Shown piece by piece: positions 1 through 7,058 of a stretch of DNA of 64,000 nt. The stretch spans positions 1-64,000 of the forward strand of contig JAEWZY010000061.1 of NCBI GenBank assembly GCA_023394955.1. Direction: 5' to 3'. Every line of letters starts with the position of its first letter. Position 1 is the first letter of the stretch. This stretch comes from Bacillota bacterium (GTDB lineage Bacteria; Bacillota; UBA4882; UBA8346). Below the pieces are notes generated by a model. It did not search any database. It was not told the origin of the DNA and saw nothing but the letters and a program-made list of their open reading frames with translations. Position numbers and translations under genes: made by a program.

Positions 1-82
1 TAATTGTCAGGATTGGTGTGATAGATTAAGAAGGGAGTATGAACGATTGAAGACGGAGAGAGAAAAAAATGTCTGTAAATAA
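1..82 (+). CDS. 3' end of a gene entering the window, possible Rhs-type C-terminal tip
   Basis: An open frame runs from base 2 to a TAA at 80-82 and encodes 26 residues beginning NCQDWCDRLRREYERLK. The gene starts outside the window. The Cys-Gln-Asp-Trp opening and the Arg/Glu-rich helix resemble, from memory, the last helix of some Rhs or polymorphic toxin C-termini. Two facts nearby agree with that: a small AT-rich gene follows 30 bases later, where an immunity gene would sit, and displaced YD-repeat DNA lies at 663-1123. The frame is seen; the Rhs assignment is inference from a very short piece. Confidence 0.4.
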   Translation, partial: NCQDWCDRLRREYERLKTEREKNVCK

Positions 83-112
83 TAATGGGGAAAGATGGAG
101 GAGGAACCCAAA

Positions 113-634
113 ATGAATTTTTTAAAAGCTTTCGGTATTGTAGTTCTTGTTATGGCTTTCATTATTGGGTTAATTTATAATCTTCCTATAGGCATTCGGC
201 ATTTGATTCATTTAGCTTTACCCCCAAAAGACTTATATGAATCATTGCTTATTGATGAATTTCCATTTAATAAGGAAGGTTTTTCGAAAGAGTATTCAAT
301 AAAACCTAAGTACATCGATATTTACGAAATAGGCTTTTTTGATGAAAGTTGCAGTATCCCTTCAACTTATAGATTTGATGGTAAAATGCGATTACAAATA
401 ATACAAAATGAAAAAATTATATACAGAAAAGATATAATGGCAATGGAAAGTGCATCGTATTCGAAACAAGATATGAATTTTTATAAAAAAGTGGTTCTAA
501 CCACTTTTGAGTTTCCAGTAAAAAAATTTAAAAAAGATATGATTTTAAGAGTAACTGTTTTAAAAAAGGATGATAAAATCGATTTGTTTATTGATAAAAT
601 TAAACTTTATGTATGTGTAAGTAGCATACCTTAA
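113..634 (+). CDS. Small membrane-anchored protein of unknown function, candidate immunity protein
   Basis: 173 residues from ATG 113. I prefer this start to the in-frame ATG at 95 because GGAGGAGGAA at 97-106 is well placed for 113. Residues about 4-26 form one hydrophobic segment (FLKAFGIVVLVMAFIIGLIY). The rest is a charged, beta-rich domain with many Lys, Ile and Phe and no recognised motif. The gene is clearly more AT-rich than the downstream chromosome. It sits between a possible Rhs tip and Rhs remnants, which is where immunity genes of polymorphic toxins lie, so an immunity role is a reasonable guess, but nothing in the protein itself proves it. It may instead be an unrelated orphan. 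Confidence 0.65.
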   Translation: MNFLKAFGIVVLVMAFIIGLIYNLPIGIRHLIHLALPPKDLYESLLIDEFPFNKEGFSKEYSIKPKYIDIYEIGFFDESCSIPSTYRFDGKMRLQIIQNEKIIYRKDIMAMESASYSKQDMNFYKKVVLTTFEFPVKKFKKDMILRVTVLKKDDKIDLFIDKIKLYVCVSSIP

Positions 635-662
635 TCAAAAAAAGACTTAAAAAATCAAAGGA

Positions 663-1123
663 CTTAAGGGGATCAGGCAGATCCTGCCGAGCGGGAAGCG
701 GATTAGCTTCGCTACTTCGCAGGAAGCAGCAGACTTTGGTCACCAGGCTGGACGGGAAGACGATCGGGTTCAGTTATGATACCAGTGGCCGGTTGCAGGA
801 GATACTGATACCGGAGGAGGAAATCACCTTCGTCTACCATGCGACCACCGGGAATGTTGGTGTAACGTATAACAATGATTTTATGATTACTTCCCAGAGT
901 GCCAATGATGGGAACAGCGTCAGTTACGGCTATGATGATGATGGATTGTTGCGGCGGGGAGACGTATTCGTATACATATGTTTATGATTCGAATACCGAT
1001 GAGTTGACTGATGTTTATCAGGATGGCGCGTTGATATCCCATTATGATTATGACGCTAATGGGAATCGGACGAGGTATACCGGAGCGAAGGGGACGTTTA
1101 ACAGGACTTATGAACTATACTAA
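663..1123 (+). pseudogene. Rhs/YD-repeat protein remnant, frameshifted
   Basis: Typical YD-repeat text is spread over three frames. Frame 3 from 663 reads IRQILPSGKRISF. Frame 1 from 736 reads DGKTIGFSYDTSGRLQEI and continues to SVSYGYDDDGLLRRG. Frame 2 from about 960 reads YSYTYVYDSNTDELTDVY and HYDYDANGNRTRY. At least two frame changes (near 720-735 and 945-965) separate the pieces, and there is no complete start or toxin end. These repeats normally build the shell of a large secreted toxin-delivery protein. Here they look like a non-functional displaced cassette left by recombination. The YD motifs make the family assignment strong; the exact ends are approximate. Confidence 0.8.
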
Positions 1124-1144
1124 TCAGAGTATATTTGGAAAACA

Positions 1145-1492
1145 ATGAACCTACAAAAATTGAAATTCGCGAAAACAATATTTTCTCATGGTATGATTAA
1201 GATTAGGGAACTAATATTTTTAATGACTTTAGCTATATACTTGAAAATGGTTGATTTAAAGGTTCCGTGGTTGTTACAGATCTTTAGAGCATATTGCCCA
1301 TACAGTGTCAAGGAAATATCGGTAATCAACCAACTGGGAAAAACATACCGGGACTATGGACTGAGAGTAATCGTCTTTTCCAGGGATACAAACAAATCTG
1401 ATTTTGTGCGGTTTCTAGGTGACACGTCCATCTATTTTGAACCCATCTGGCTTACCAGCCGGGAATATCTATCATCTAACCTTGAAAGGTAG
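1145..1492 (+). pseudogene. Degenerate thioredoxin/TlpA-like fragment
   Basis: 115-residue open frame. Its middle reads FRAYCPYSVKEISVINQL, then YRDYGLRVIVFSRD, matching the pattern of TlpA/AhpC-type thioredoxin folds (active-site loop plus helix, followed by the next beta strand). The second active-site Cys of CxxC is Ser (CPYS), and the C-terminal half of the fold is missing. The N-terminal 45 residues are AT-rich and do not look like the family, and another frame nearby reads like a better N-terminus, suggesting an old frameshift. No clear ribosome-binding site precedes 1145. A short functional protein cannot be excluded, but remnant is the better reading. Confidence 0.45.
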
Positions 1493-1500
1493 TGGCGTAG

Positions 1501-2403
1501 TTGAGAAATAAAAGATTACTACTATTTTTCGGTCTGTGTTTAATACTGTTTCTGACCGCACTAGCGCTTGCCAACGGTAGTCCCAAGAAAAAATTATACG
1601 GTCTAAACTTCAGTCCCTACATGGAGTGGCAAGATCCTGCCATCGACGATCGGATCAGCGCAAAACAGATAATCGCCCGGATGAAAATAATCGCGCCCTA
1701 TACCGAATGGATCCGTACCTACAGTTGTGTTAACGGAATGGATCAAGTAGGGCGGCTGGCTCATCAAATGGGTCTGAAGGCGGCGATCGGCGCCTGGCTG
1801 GATGTCGATCCCCAAGCCAACGACCGGCAGATCGCCAGATTAATTCAGATTGCCAAAGCCGGGGAAGCGGATATTTTAATCCTCGGGAATGAAGTCTTAT
1901 GGCATCGGACCGTGAGCGAAGACCGGCTGCTTGAGTATTTGCGATATGTAAAACGAGAGGTTCCAAACCTGCCCGTCACAACCGTTGATATTTATAATGA
2001 GATCATGCGTCATCCCAAGGTAGCAGAGGCTTGCGACATTATTATGATCAATTGCCACCCCTTTTGGGAAAAACGTGGGATTCGCCAAGCTTTGCCCAGG
2101 CTGCAGCGGGTTTATGAACAAATAAAGACGCGGTATCAAGATAAAGAAGTAATCTTGTCGGAAGTGGGTTGGCCCAGCGGCGGTGGGAACCTGGGACCGG
2201 CGGTTGCCTCATTGAAAAATTCCCAACTGTTCTTTGATGGTTTTACCGTTTGGGCCTCACAAAATAACGTTCCTTATTATTATTTCGAAGCGTTCGATGA
2301 AAGGTGGAAAGCCAGATATGAGCCGGTGGCGGGCGCCCATTGGGGGATATGGGATAAAAGAGGTAAATTAAAATTGGAGAAGCGGTCGTTATTGAATAAA
2401 TAA
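1501..2403 (+). CDS. Secreted GH17-family beta-1,3-glucanase-like protein
   Basis: 300 residues from a TTG start, with AAAGG about 12 bases upstream. Residues 1-25 are a signal peptide or anchor. The rest matches the glycoside hydrolase family 17 barrel: ILGNEVL contains the probable acid/base Glu131, and LSEVGWPSGGG the probable nucleophile Glu221; the SEVGWPS block is diagnostic for GH17. Length is normal for a bacterial single-domain GH17. It likely trims or remodels beta-1,3- (or mixed) glucan outside the membrane. It converges on a GT2 synthase with a gap of two bases. GH17 and GT2 domains are fused in the NdvB/NdvC-type beta-glucan synthases of other bacteria, so the pair may act on one polymer. 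Function is family knowledge; polymer identity is inference. Confidence 0.85.
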   Translation: MRNKRLLLFFGLCLILFLTALALANGSPKKKLYGLNFSPYMEWQDPAIDDRISAKQIIARMKIIAPYTEWIRTYSCVNGMDQVGRLAHQMGLKAAIGAWLDVDPQANDRQIARLIQIAKAGEADILILGNEVLWHRTVSEDRLLEYLRYVKREVPNLPVTTVDIYNEIMRHPKVAEACDIIMINCHPFWEKRGIRQALPRLQRVYEQIKTRYQDKEVILSEVGWPSGGGNLGPAVASLKNSQLFFDGFTVWASQNNVPYYYFEAFDERWKARYEPVAGAHWGIWDKRGKLKLEKRSLLNK

Positions 2404-2405
2404 TC

Positions 2406-3923
2406 TTAACTCTTGATTGCGCCGATTAGAAACGCGGGAATCCAACTGACAGCATAGGGGATGACCAAAGCGGCAACTCCTTTTTGAGTAATAAAGGCCA
2501 GATAATAAATGATCATCATTAAAACCAGGGAGGCTAGATTTAAAATTTTGATGCCCCAATCACTGTTAAGATTCACTTTTTGATGGATTCGGTTTGTTTT
2601 AGGTGTCAGAAACCAGGAACTATTGCCCTGTTTCAGTCCGATCAGGTTAGCGCTGAAATAAGTATGGATAATTGATAAATTAAGCCACCAAACCAAAGGG
2701 ATGTAAAGCAAGCCTAGCCATTCCTTTTTCTTAAACACTAGGATGATTAAATGGAAGATACTACTGAAAAATATCAAATAGGTGAGGGGGATGATTAAGA
2801 AAATAACATTTCTAATTAGGTGATTGAAATGGGTTATGCCGCCGAAGCCGAAGCAAAAAATGAATGAAAACAAAAAAATGACTGCTAAAATAAGCGAAAG
2901 CCCCGTTCCAACGGCGATGGTAAAATAGGCGTTTTGCCGGATCAGGCTCAGTTTGGTTTTTAAGTCCAATTTGTTACTTTTGACAAGATCAATGAAGTAG
3001 TCTCGTAAAACCCTGGCCGAACCTTTGGCCCACCGGTCCTGTTGTTTGCGGTAAGATTTATAATCCGGAGGGACTTCGCCGATATTTTGAACATCATTCA
3101 GGTATACGCCCTTATATCCGGCGAGATAGCACCGGTTGGAAAGGTCGATATCCTCGGTAAGATGTCCGGGTTTAAACCCGCCGACTTCAGCTAAATGTGA
3201 CAGTCGGAACATGGCGCAGCATCCGGAGAAGAGGATCATATCGCCTAAAACTTGCCTGCCAACCAAGTCCACATAATAGCAAGCTTCTTCCATCATCCCG
3301 AGACACCTTTGGAAATGCTCGCCGCGGCTGTAATAACTATTTCTTCTGGTTTGAACATAGGCGATCTCCGGATCGGCTTCGATGACTGCCAGACACTTTT
3401 CAATCGCTTTTGGCTCGGGGTGCCAGTCCGCATCAAGCAGATACATATAATCACAGCCGTTGGCCTTCAAATAAGTTTCGATAGCTTTAAGATTACCCGC
3501 TTTAAACCCGGTGTTTTTTGCGCGATGCAATAAAACAAAGCCATTAGATTCGTAGGCTTCAGTAACACCTAAATAATTGAGAGAGTTGAGTATTTCTTGG
3601 TTATTTAAGCTTTGACAACCATATCCATCGGCTATGGTCCTTAAAACTGCCATCGTTTCAAGATCATCAGAGTCATCTCCGACAATAATGGTTTTATTTT
3701 GATAAGATAATCCTTCGCAGGCATGGATGGTGTCGCCGATTACCAGTTTCTCATTACGGCAGACAATAACGATTGCCACTTTAGTGTTATTGGAGGGGGA
3801 TACTTTTTTGAGCTTTGGCCGAAAAATACTGGCAATTTGATAACGGTAATTATAGAAGGCAAAAAATAAAAAGAACAGGAATAAGATGATTTGTGATAAC
3901 AAAGGGATGATGAAGATAAACAT
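2406..3923 (-). CDS. Membrane glycosyltransferase, GT2 family (cellulose-synthase-like)
   Basis: 505 residues, start ATG at 3923 with AGGAG just upstream. One N-terminal membrane segment (about 4-25) is followed by a cytoplasmic GT-A domain and several C-terminal membrane helices (about 335-500). All processive GT2 motifs are present: GDDSDD, LDADW, LTEDIDLSNR and QQDRW. This is the D, DxD, TED, QxxRW set of cellulose, hyaluronan and beta-glucan synthases. It likely polymerises and exports a beta-glycan from a nucleotide sugar. No PilZ domain is fused, although a separate PilZ protein and a GGDEF protein occur elsewhere in the window. Its convergent neighbour is a GH17 hydrolase. The sugar is not deducible from sequence. 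Confidence 0.88.
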   Translation of the reverse strand: MFIFIIPLLSQIILFLFFLFFAFYNYRYQIASIFRPKLKKVSPSNNTKVAIVIVCRNEKLVIGDTIHACEGLSYQNKTIIVGDDSDDLETMAVLRTIADGYGCQSLNNQEILNSLNYLGVTEAYESNGFVLLHRAKNTGFKAGNLKAIETYLKANGCDYMYLLDADWHPEPKAIEKCLAVIEADPEIAYVQTRRNSYYSRGEHFQRCLGMMEEACYYVDLVGRQVLGDMILFSGCCAMFRLSHLAEVGGFKPGHLTEDIDLSNRCYLAGYKGVYLNDVQNIGEVPPDYKSYRKQQDRWAKGSARVLRDYFIDLVKSNKLDLKTKLSLIRQNAYFTIAVGTGLSLILAVIFLFSFIFCFGFGGITHFNHLIRNVIFLIIPLTYLIFFSSIFHLIILVFKKKEWLGLLYIPLVWWLNLSIIHTYFSANLIGLKQGNSSWFLTPKTNRIHQKVNLNSDWGIKILNLASLVLMMIIYYLAFITQKGVAALVIPYAVSWIPAFLIGAIKS

Positions 3924-4407
3924 ATTTTTTTCTCCTAAGGGATTTAGTTATTAGGATTTAAATTAAAGGTAAAATTCAATAGTTTAAAGTGATTATTTTG
4001 TTTATCTAAATTTGTTCTGAAAATAATATTCTAATCTTTACATCGGTTTCCTTTTATTTCATAACATTTCAAGTAAGAAGTTTCTAAAAATGGTTTCTAG
4101 TTAGCGGGAATCAGTTGGGTTTAAAAAGAGATTTAGTATAAGATTAACATGAGATTTAACACTTATCAGAGGGCGGAAGGATATTCGGTTATGGTTTCAA
4201 AGGGCTTGCAAACTTTACCGAGCGAACGAATTATCGCCAACCAGTAGATAACCTACTTTTTCAGACAGCCACCCTGCATCTAAAATTTCACCAGAGAAAT
4301 TTTTCGATTAAGCCAAGGGATTTTAAAATTTTACTAGAGGAATTCGCAAATTTCACCAAAGAAACTTTTCGATTAAGCTAAGGGATTTTTGTAAGCGAGG
4401 AATTGTT
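3924..4407. other. 484-base intergenic region between divergent genes
   Basis: This gap separates the leftward GT2 gene from the rightward DUF1573 gene and must hold promoters for both. I see no convincing ORF. The first 220 bases are AT-rich. A more GC-balanced stretch at about 4165-4275 could be a decayed gene. An imperfect direct repeat occupies 4283-4390 and is listed separately. I could not fit a known riboswitch class to it. Confidence 0.5.
4283..4390 (+). repeat. Imperfect 43-base direct repeat in the DUF1573 leader
   Basis: Copy 1 at 4283-4325 and copy 2 at 4348-4390 share the blocks AAATTTCACC, TTTTCGATTAAG and AAGGGATTTT, with four differences in 43 bases and 65 bases from start to start. 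The second copy ends 17 bases before the ATG at 4408, so it would lie in the mRNA leader. Function is unknown; binding site or recent duplication are both possible. Confidence 0.75.
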
Positions 4408-4806
4408 ATGAAGCAAACCTTATTACTACTTCTTGTATTTTTCATATTAATATTGCCAACACCAAACCCTGCCCTTGCCAACTCCTCCAAACTTTACATC
4501 CCGGATCCTTCCTACGACTTCGGCCAAATACCCCAAGGTCAAACGGTCGAACATGTCTTTGTTCTCAAAAATAGCGGTAAAGCGCCTTTAGAGATCTTAT
4601 CCGTTACTCCTGATTGCAACTGCGCCAAAGTCCGGCTCTCAACCAACCGAATTAAACCGGGTAAACAAGCTGAGCTCATAGTAACCTTTAATTCCCAAGG
4701 CCAAAGGGGCGGTTTCACCAAATTAGTCATTATCGAAACCAACGACCCGGTCGAACCGATAAAAATGATTAAGATCAAAGGAAGGGTAATCAAGGAAGAT
4801 GCCTAA
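4408..4806 (+). CDS. Secreted DUF1573 protein
   Basis: 132 residues; GAGGAA precedes the ATG. Residues 1-25 are a signal peptide ending PALANS. The mature part is a single immunoglobulin-like DUF1573 domain: YDFGQIPQGQTVEHVFVLKN, then GKAPLEILSVTPDCNCAKV and the closing ETNDP block. The DCNC pair stands where this family usually has the SCGCT motif. Function of the family is not settled; it is often found beside thioredoxin-like or cytochrome-biogenesis proteins. Here it overlaps the next gene, a thioredoxin-CcdA protein, by eight bases, so the two are co-translated and probably work together outside the membrane, perhaps in thiol redox handling. Confidence 0.85.
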   Translation: MKQTLLLLLVFFILILPTPNPALANSSKLYIPDPSYDFGQIPQGQTVEHVFVLKNSGKAPLEILSVTPDCNCAKVRLSTNRIKPGKQAELIVTFNSQGQRGGFTKLVIIETNDPVEPIKMIKIKGRVIKEDA

Positions 4807-5950
4807 GACACTAAAGGGTTTATTGCTTTGTGCCGCCCTATTATTAATAATCTCTCACGCGACCTTGGCCGTCCCAGGAGTCGTGCGGTTGTTATTTTTT
4901 TATTCGGAAGGTTGTAAGGATTGTCAGGAAGTCAAAACCCAAGTTTTACCGTTGTTGCAAGATAAATATGGGTTAAACCTAGAAATTAAAGAACTGGCAA
5001 TCAGCTCGCTCCCAAACTTTGAACTATTATTGAAACTGGAACGCGAGGCAGGACAGAGAATCGACAAAACCCCGCCGTTAATCTTGATCGGCCAAGATGT
5101 TCTGGAAGGGGGCACAGCGATCCGGGAGAGTTTGGACGGTTTAATCGGAAGATATCAGGCTCAGGGAGGGACCGATCTCCCGGATAAAAATCCCTCCGGC
5201 GTTTCAAGGGTTAAACCATCGGTATCCGATGAGTTTAGTAAGATCAGCCTGGCCGCCCTGATCGCCGGTGCGCTGGTGGACGGGATCAATCCCTGCGCGT
5301 TTACCACACTTATCTTCCTCATTTCCTATCTGGCGTTCATCGGACGGAAAGAGAAACAACTGCTCCTTTCCGGTTTTTTGTTTAGCTTTGGCGTATTTGC
5401 GGCCTATTTTTCAGCGGGGGCAGGGGTTTTCGAAGCCTTAAACCAACTCCATGCAGTTCAGTTTGTTGATAAAGCTCTACGCTGGTTAGTATTTGTTATG
5501 GCAGTACTTTTTGGATTATTAAACCTACATGATTTTTTGGCAGTGAAAAGCGGGAATAATGAACGGTTGAAATTGGGATTGGGGGATCATTTAAAACAAA
5601 AGATCCATGCGGTAATTAGAACTGAAAAACATTCCACCGAATATCTGAGCGGCTTCTTTTTAGGCGCTGTGGTCGGGTTGTTGGAACTGCCCTGCACCGG
5701 ACAGGTGTACTTTCCAATGATCATGATGGTCCGGGAAATGAGTCCGGTCAGGGTTAAGGCCATCGCTTATTTGCTGTTGTATAATTTCATCTTTATCTTG
5801 CCTTTATTGGCGGTTTTTGTCGGCGCTTACTACGGTTTGTCCAGCCAAATCATGACCAAGCTGGTCCGGGACCATTTAGCCAAAGTCAAACTGCTGACCG
5901 CCCTTTTCTTTTTCGGACTGGCGTTGCTTCTTATACACTTTTTACTTTGA
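4799..5950 (+). CDS. Thioredoxin-like domain fused to CcdA/DsbD-type membrane protein
   Basis: 383 residues. A signal or first membrane segment (1-24) leads into a thioredoxin/glutaredoxin-like domain with C39-K-D-C42 (FFYSEGCKDCQ) and a cis-Pro loop KTPPLILIG. A linker (about 125-145) is followed by six or so membrane helices of the CcdA/DsbD transporter type, with the expected paired cysteines INPCAF (Cys166) and LPCTGQVY (Cys299). The family passes electrons from cytoplasmic thioredoxin to the outer face. Here the receiving redox domain is fused at the N-terminus on the outside. The start overlaps the DUF1573 gene, suggesting a two-gene operon. I infer extracytoplasmic disulfide reduction; the substrate is unknown. 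Confidence 0.85.
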   Translation: MPKTLKGLLLCAALLLIISHATLAVPGVVRLLFFYSEGCKDCQEVKTQVLPLLQDKYGLNLEIKELAISSLPNFELLLKLEREAGQRIDKTPPLILIGQDVLEGGTAIRESLDGLIGRYQAQGGTDLPDKNPSGVSRVKPSVSDEFSKISLAALIAGALVDGINPCAFTTLIFLISYLAFIGRKEKQLLLSGFLFSFGVFAAYFSAGAGVFEALNQLHAVQFVDKALRWLVFVMAVLFGLLNLHDFLAVKSGNNERLKLGLGDHLKQKIHAVIRTEKHSTEYLSGFFLGAVVGLLELPCTGQVYFPMIMMVREMSPVRVKAIAYLLLYNFIFILPLLAVFVGAYYGLSSQIMTKLVRDHLAKVKLLTALFFFGLALLLIHFLL

Positions 5951-5985
5951 AGCTTTGACTGTTTAATTACATGGAAAACTTTCTA

Positions 5986-5994
5986 TGGTATAAT
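5986..5994 (+). promoter_or_regulatory. Extended -10 promoter of the mntA-hepT pair
   Basis: TGGTATAAT is a perfect extended -10 box, 34 bases before the TTG start at 6029. No good -35 box lies at the right distance, as expected for extended -10 promoters. Confidence 0.65.
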
Positions 5995-6028
5995 ATAGTC
6001 AACGTTTTGCTAGAAAGGGTGCATTTTT

Positions 6029-6514
6029 TTGGATAAAAAGATTTTAAAGGAACAGATCAGGGAGATTTTATCTCCATTATCGTATATTAGCTTTGCTTAC
6101 CTTTTTGGTTCCCAAGCGAGCGGTGCCGCTGGGTTGTTGAGTGATGTCGATATCGCTGTTTTTTTCAATGAAATCATGGATGACAGAGGAAAAACATATG
6201 GTCCCGAATGCAAATTAACAATTGACTTGGAGCGGCTATTGGGTTACCCAGTCGATCTAGTGGTACTTAATAAGGCTTCGATTCTCTTAAGATATCAAGT
6301 TCTTAAAAAGGGTGAACTATTGTTCTGTCATTCTGAAAAAGTCAGGATTAAATTTCACGAAGAAACAATCAGGTTATATTTAGATTTTTTACCGTTGCGG
6401 AACGTTCAAAACGAATACTTAAAAAAACGCATCAATAAAGGCCTTTTCGGGAGTGATTTTTATGGATGTTGTATTAATTATGGAAAAACTAAAGGAACTA
6501 GACCGTTATCTTAA
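6029..6514 (+). CDS. mntA: MntA-type nucleotidyltransferase antitoxin
   Basis: 161 residues from TTG 6029, with GAAAGGG upstream. The minimal nucleotidyltransferase motif is intact: G27-S28, exactly ten residues, then D39-V-D41, with the third acidic residue at about D76 (PVDLVVLN). In characterised MntA-HepT systems this enzyme AMPylates a Tyr of the HEPN toxin to silence it. The hepT start lies inside this gene, overlapping by 53 bases. Family members usually end near the RINKGLFG-like block at about residue 141; here the frame runs on for some 20 residues over the hepT start, which suggests a lost stop or a small frameshift at the 3' end. Assignment to the NTase family is firm; the antitoxin role follows from the pair. 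Confidence 0.85.
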   Translation: MDKKILKEQIREILSPLSYISFAYLFGSQASGAAGLLSDVDIAVFFNEIMDDRGKTYGPECKLTIDLERLLGYPVDLVVLNKASILLRYQVLKKGELLFCHSEKVRIKFHEETIRLYLDFLPLRNVQNEYLKKRINKGLFGSDFYGCCINYGKTKGTRPLS

Positions 6515-6890
6515 ACAATTGGAGTTTCATAAAGATGTTACTGTTAAAGAGCTAACTGAAAACCTTGATGAGATCTGGATCATAGAAAGAGGACTTCATC
6601 TTTCAATCCAAATCCTACTTGATATCGGGAACCATATTTTAGCCGAAAAAGGGATAACTATAGAGGGATATTCCGAAATCTTTAGTAAACTGGCTAAAAT
6701 AGGAGCCATACCTATTGAATTTGGAGAAAAAATAAAAGGGATGGCTGGCTTTCGTAATATTCTCGTTCGTGAATATGCAAACGTTGATCTTAGTAAGCTG
6801 GTTACCGCTCTTGATACAGGGTTAGAGGATATTAGAGACTTTGCCGGTTATATCATAAATTATGTTGACCGTAATGAAGATGATGTTTAG
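6462..6890 (+). CDS. hepT: HepT-type HEPN protein (DUF86) with altered catalytic motif
   Basis: 142 residues from ATG 6462 (GGGAG at 6449-6453 is well placed; the GTG at 6453 overlaps that signal). The helical protein matches the DUF86/HepT family, including MEKLKELDRYLKQLE at the start and the loop FRNILVREYANVDL. The toxin motif of active HepT is RX4HXY. Here it reads R98-NILV-R103-E-Y105: Arg and Tyr are kept, but the catalytic His is Arg (codon CGT, one transition from CAT). If the family rule holds, this protein should lack RNase activity while keeping the Tyr that MntA modifies. A terminator follows at 6919. Family firm, activity loss inferred. Confidence 0.85.
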   Translation: MDVVLIMEKLKELDRYLKQLEFHKDVTVKELTENLDEIWIIERGLHLSIQILLDIGNHILAEKGITIEGYSEIFSKLAKIGAIPIEFGEKIKGMAGFRNILVREYANVDLSKLVTALDTGLEDIRDFAGYIINYVDRNEDDV

Positions 6891-6918
6891 GTAATAAAAA
6901 ACGGATGATTGTTAATAT

Positions 6919-6961
6919 ATACCAATCAAAGCTGTTATTTTGATTGGTATTATAATTTTTT
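6919..6961 (+). terminator. Intrinsic terminator after hepT
   Basis: A perfect 12-base stem (ATACCAATCAAA with its complement at 6939-6950) around an 8-base loop, followed by a T-rich run at 6951-6961. Confidence 0.85.
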
Positions 6962-7040
6962 GAAAGCCTGCAAAAAGCTCTTGATCAAGAGGAAAAACGA
7001 TCGAAAACTTTAAACTGACCTTAACTTATCCAGGGATGAA

Positions 7041-7049
7041 TGGTATAAT
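7041..7049 (+). promoter_or_regulatory. Extended -10 promoter of ispG
   Basis: TGGTATAAT at 7041-7049, with TTAACT at 7021-7026 as a possible weak -35. The box ends only nine bases before the ATG at 7059, so the predicted transcript would start at or a few bases before the start codon. Confidence 0.65.
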
Positions 7050-7058
7050 CTTAAAAGA

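Noticed and set aside
736..1123. Two separate short ORFs in the YD-repeat region as genes
   Set aside because: They are consecutive pieces of one repeat protein in different frames, with no own start signals.
4165..4275. Cyclic di-GMP riboswitch before the DUF1573 gene
   Set aside because: A GCAAAC string is present, but the surrounding conserved helices and loops of the class could not be fitted.
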